Shown here piece by piece: positions 63,301 through 64,000 of a stretch of 64,000 bases of DNA. Made by a program: the position numbers and the translations under genes. Within the stretch, counting starts at the first letter, position 1. Every line of letters starts with the position of its first letter. This DNA is from Prostheceraeus crozeri (Eukaryota > Platyhelminthes > Polycladida > Euryleptidae). The DNA is taken from positions 1 through 64,000 of the forward strand of contig CAJQUW010008631.1 in assembly GCA_907163375.1 (NCBI GenBank). Reading direction: 5' to 3'. The notes beneath the pieces are model-generated. The model was not told where the DNA came from and searched no databases. It saw only the letters and a program-made list of their open reading frames with translations.

Positions 63301-64000
63301 TTTCTTAACATATTATCGTTGAGAAAATCTGGCTAATGTGAACAGCAGTTATGTTGCACATGCAGGGTGATTTTATTTCAATTGATCGTTATAGTTATAG
63401 TTATCGGTCTAATAAGAGCGCACCTTTAGAATGAGTACTCCATTGTGATAAAATGTCCTATTTCTATATTGTCATCTACAATTTGCTTGTATTAACAGCC
63501 GGTTGAATGTGGCTGCAGTATCGTTCATTTGATGTTTTTATTATTAATGCATGTCACAGTCTTGTCTGTTATGCCCACAGAGATAAATTACACTGCCGGC
63601 GTGTTTGGGTCTAGAGATGACTCTCCTTAATACTGATGGTCACGGCCAGAACTAATCTCCAGGGGCAAGAGGATCAATTTTCCATTTATCATAATGCAAA
63701 TACAAGCCTGAATTCTGACGAACCAGAAGATTGACACCACATTAAACGCACACATTCAGTAAATTAAGATCGAGAAGAATCGAGCGGTGTGAGTAGCATT
63801 TCCATTTGACGAAATTATCACTAAGAACTGAGTCAAAAATAATATAAAACTGTAATATAAATATAATACTATAAAACTGAGTCAAAGATAGATACTTTTC
63901 ACGTGACAGTCCTGTCTGCAATCTGATCGTTGAAGTTTGTGGGTTCGTGAAGTTCGTGGGTTGAAACTATTTCGGCAATGCGCGCGCTTGGCCAATCACA
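60391..64000. other. Non-coding DNA, nothing recognised
   Basis: No gene recognised. The last ~60 bp become GC-richer with GCGCGCG and a CCAAT box (GGCCAATCACA), perhaps the edge of a promoter lying beyond the window. Confidence 0.35.

Overview
This is a eukaryotic, almost certainly metazoan, AT-rich window, probably from a marine or other invertebrate. The grounds are a host exon ending a mitochondrial phosphatidylglycerophosphate synthase (PGS1-like) gene, GT-AG introns, TATA boxes, and a mixture of Polinton/Maverick, hAT, LINE and Penelope-like elements. The sequence alone does not identify the species.

The first 37 kb is dominated by two closely related Polintons (Mavericks) in the same orientation. 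Copy A (1-9107) is cut by the left edge of the window and keeps only its right part. Copy B (14675-37260, 22.6 kb) looks whole, with 1.37-kb terminal inverted repeats built of G-run modules. Matched genes differ by only a few residues, so both copies are young. Copy A carries about two breaks. The 5.6 kb between them holds a complete hAT transposon (10031-12462) with perfect 8-bp target duplications, a large imperfect inverted repeat, and AT-rich repeat DNA.

Copy B encodes, left to right: a coiled-coil protein (+), a small acidic protein (-), a spliced protein-primed family B DNA polymerase with N-terminal zinc fingers (+), two tandem paralogous penton-like proteins (-), two paralogous small proteins (+), a TATA-binding-protein-like protein (+), then on the minus strand protease, major capsid protein, basic core-like protein, integrase with chromodomain, an overlapping Cys-rich mini-protein, an unknown conserved protein, packaging ATPase, a basic pX/pVI-like protein, a membrane RING-like protein, unknowns, a DEDD-exonuclease-like protein and a spliced terminal protein.

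The most interesting signal is a possible two-stage expression program in this Polinton. The outer genes (coiled-coil, polymerase, right-terminal gene) have ordinary TATA boxes. Six other starts, mostly at the heads of capsid, packaging and integrase units, have an ATGCAAA motif 21-38 nt upstream on the coding strand. The element also encodes a 181-residue two-repeat TBP homologue with a YEPELFP signature. Herpesviruses switch to late genes with a virus-encoded TBP-like factor, so a convergent arrangement is a reasonable hypothesis. The polymerase gene and the right-terminal gene also share a paralogous 67-68-nt intron placed directly after the ATG.

From 37.3 to 64 kb the window is mostly host non-coding DNA with decayed elements: GATGCAT-rich repeats, a LINE ORF1-like coiled-coil relic, the PGS1-like exon (48160-48606, minus), two LINE relics (about 49950-50785 and 52670-54846), a 67-bp palindrome with 7-bp flanking repeats, a Penelope-like element whose 3' ends form a 675-bp-arm palindrome (55408-57015), and a second Penelope-like fragment (60080-60390). 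Long stretches hold nothing I can recognise.
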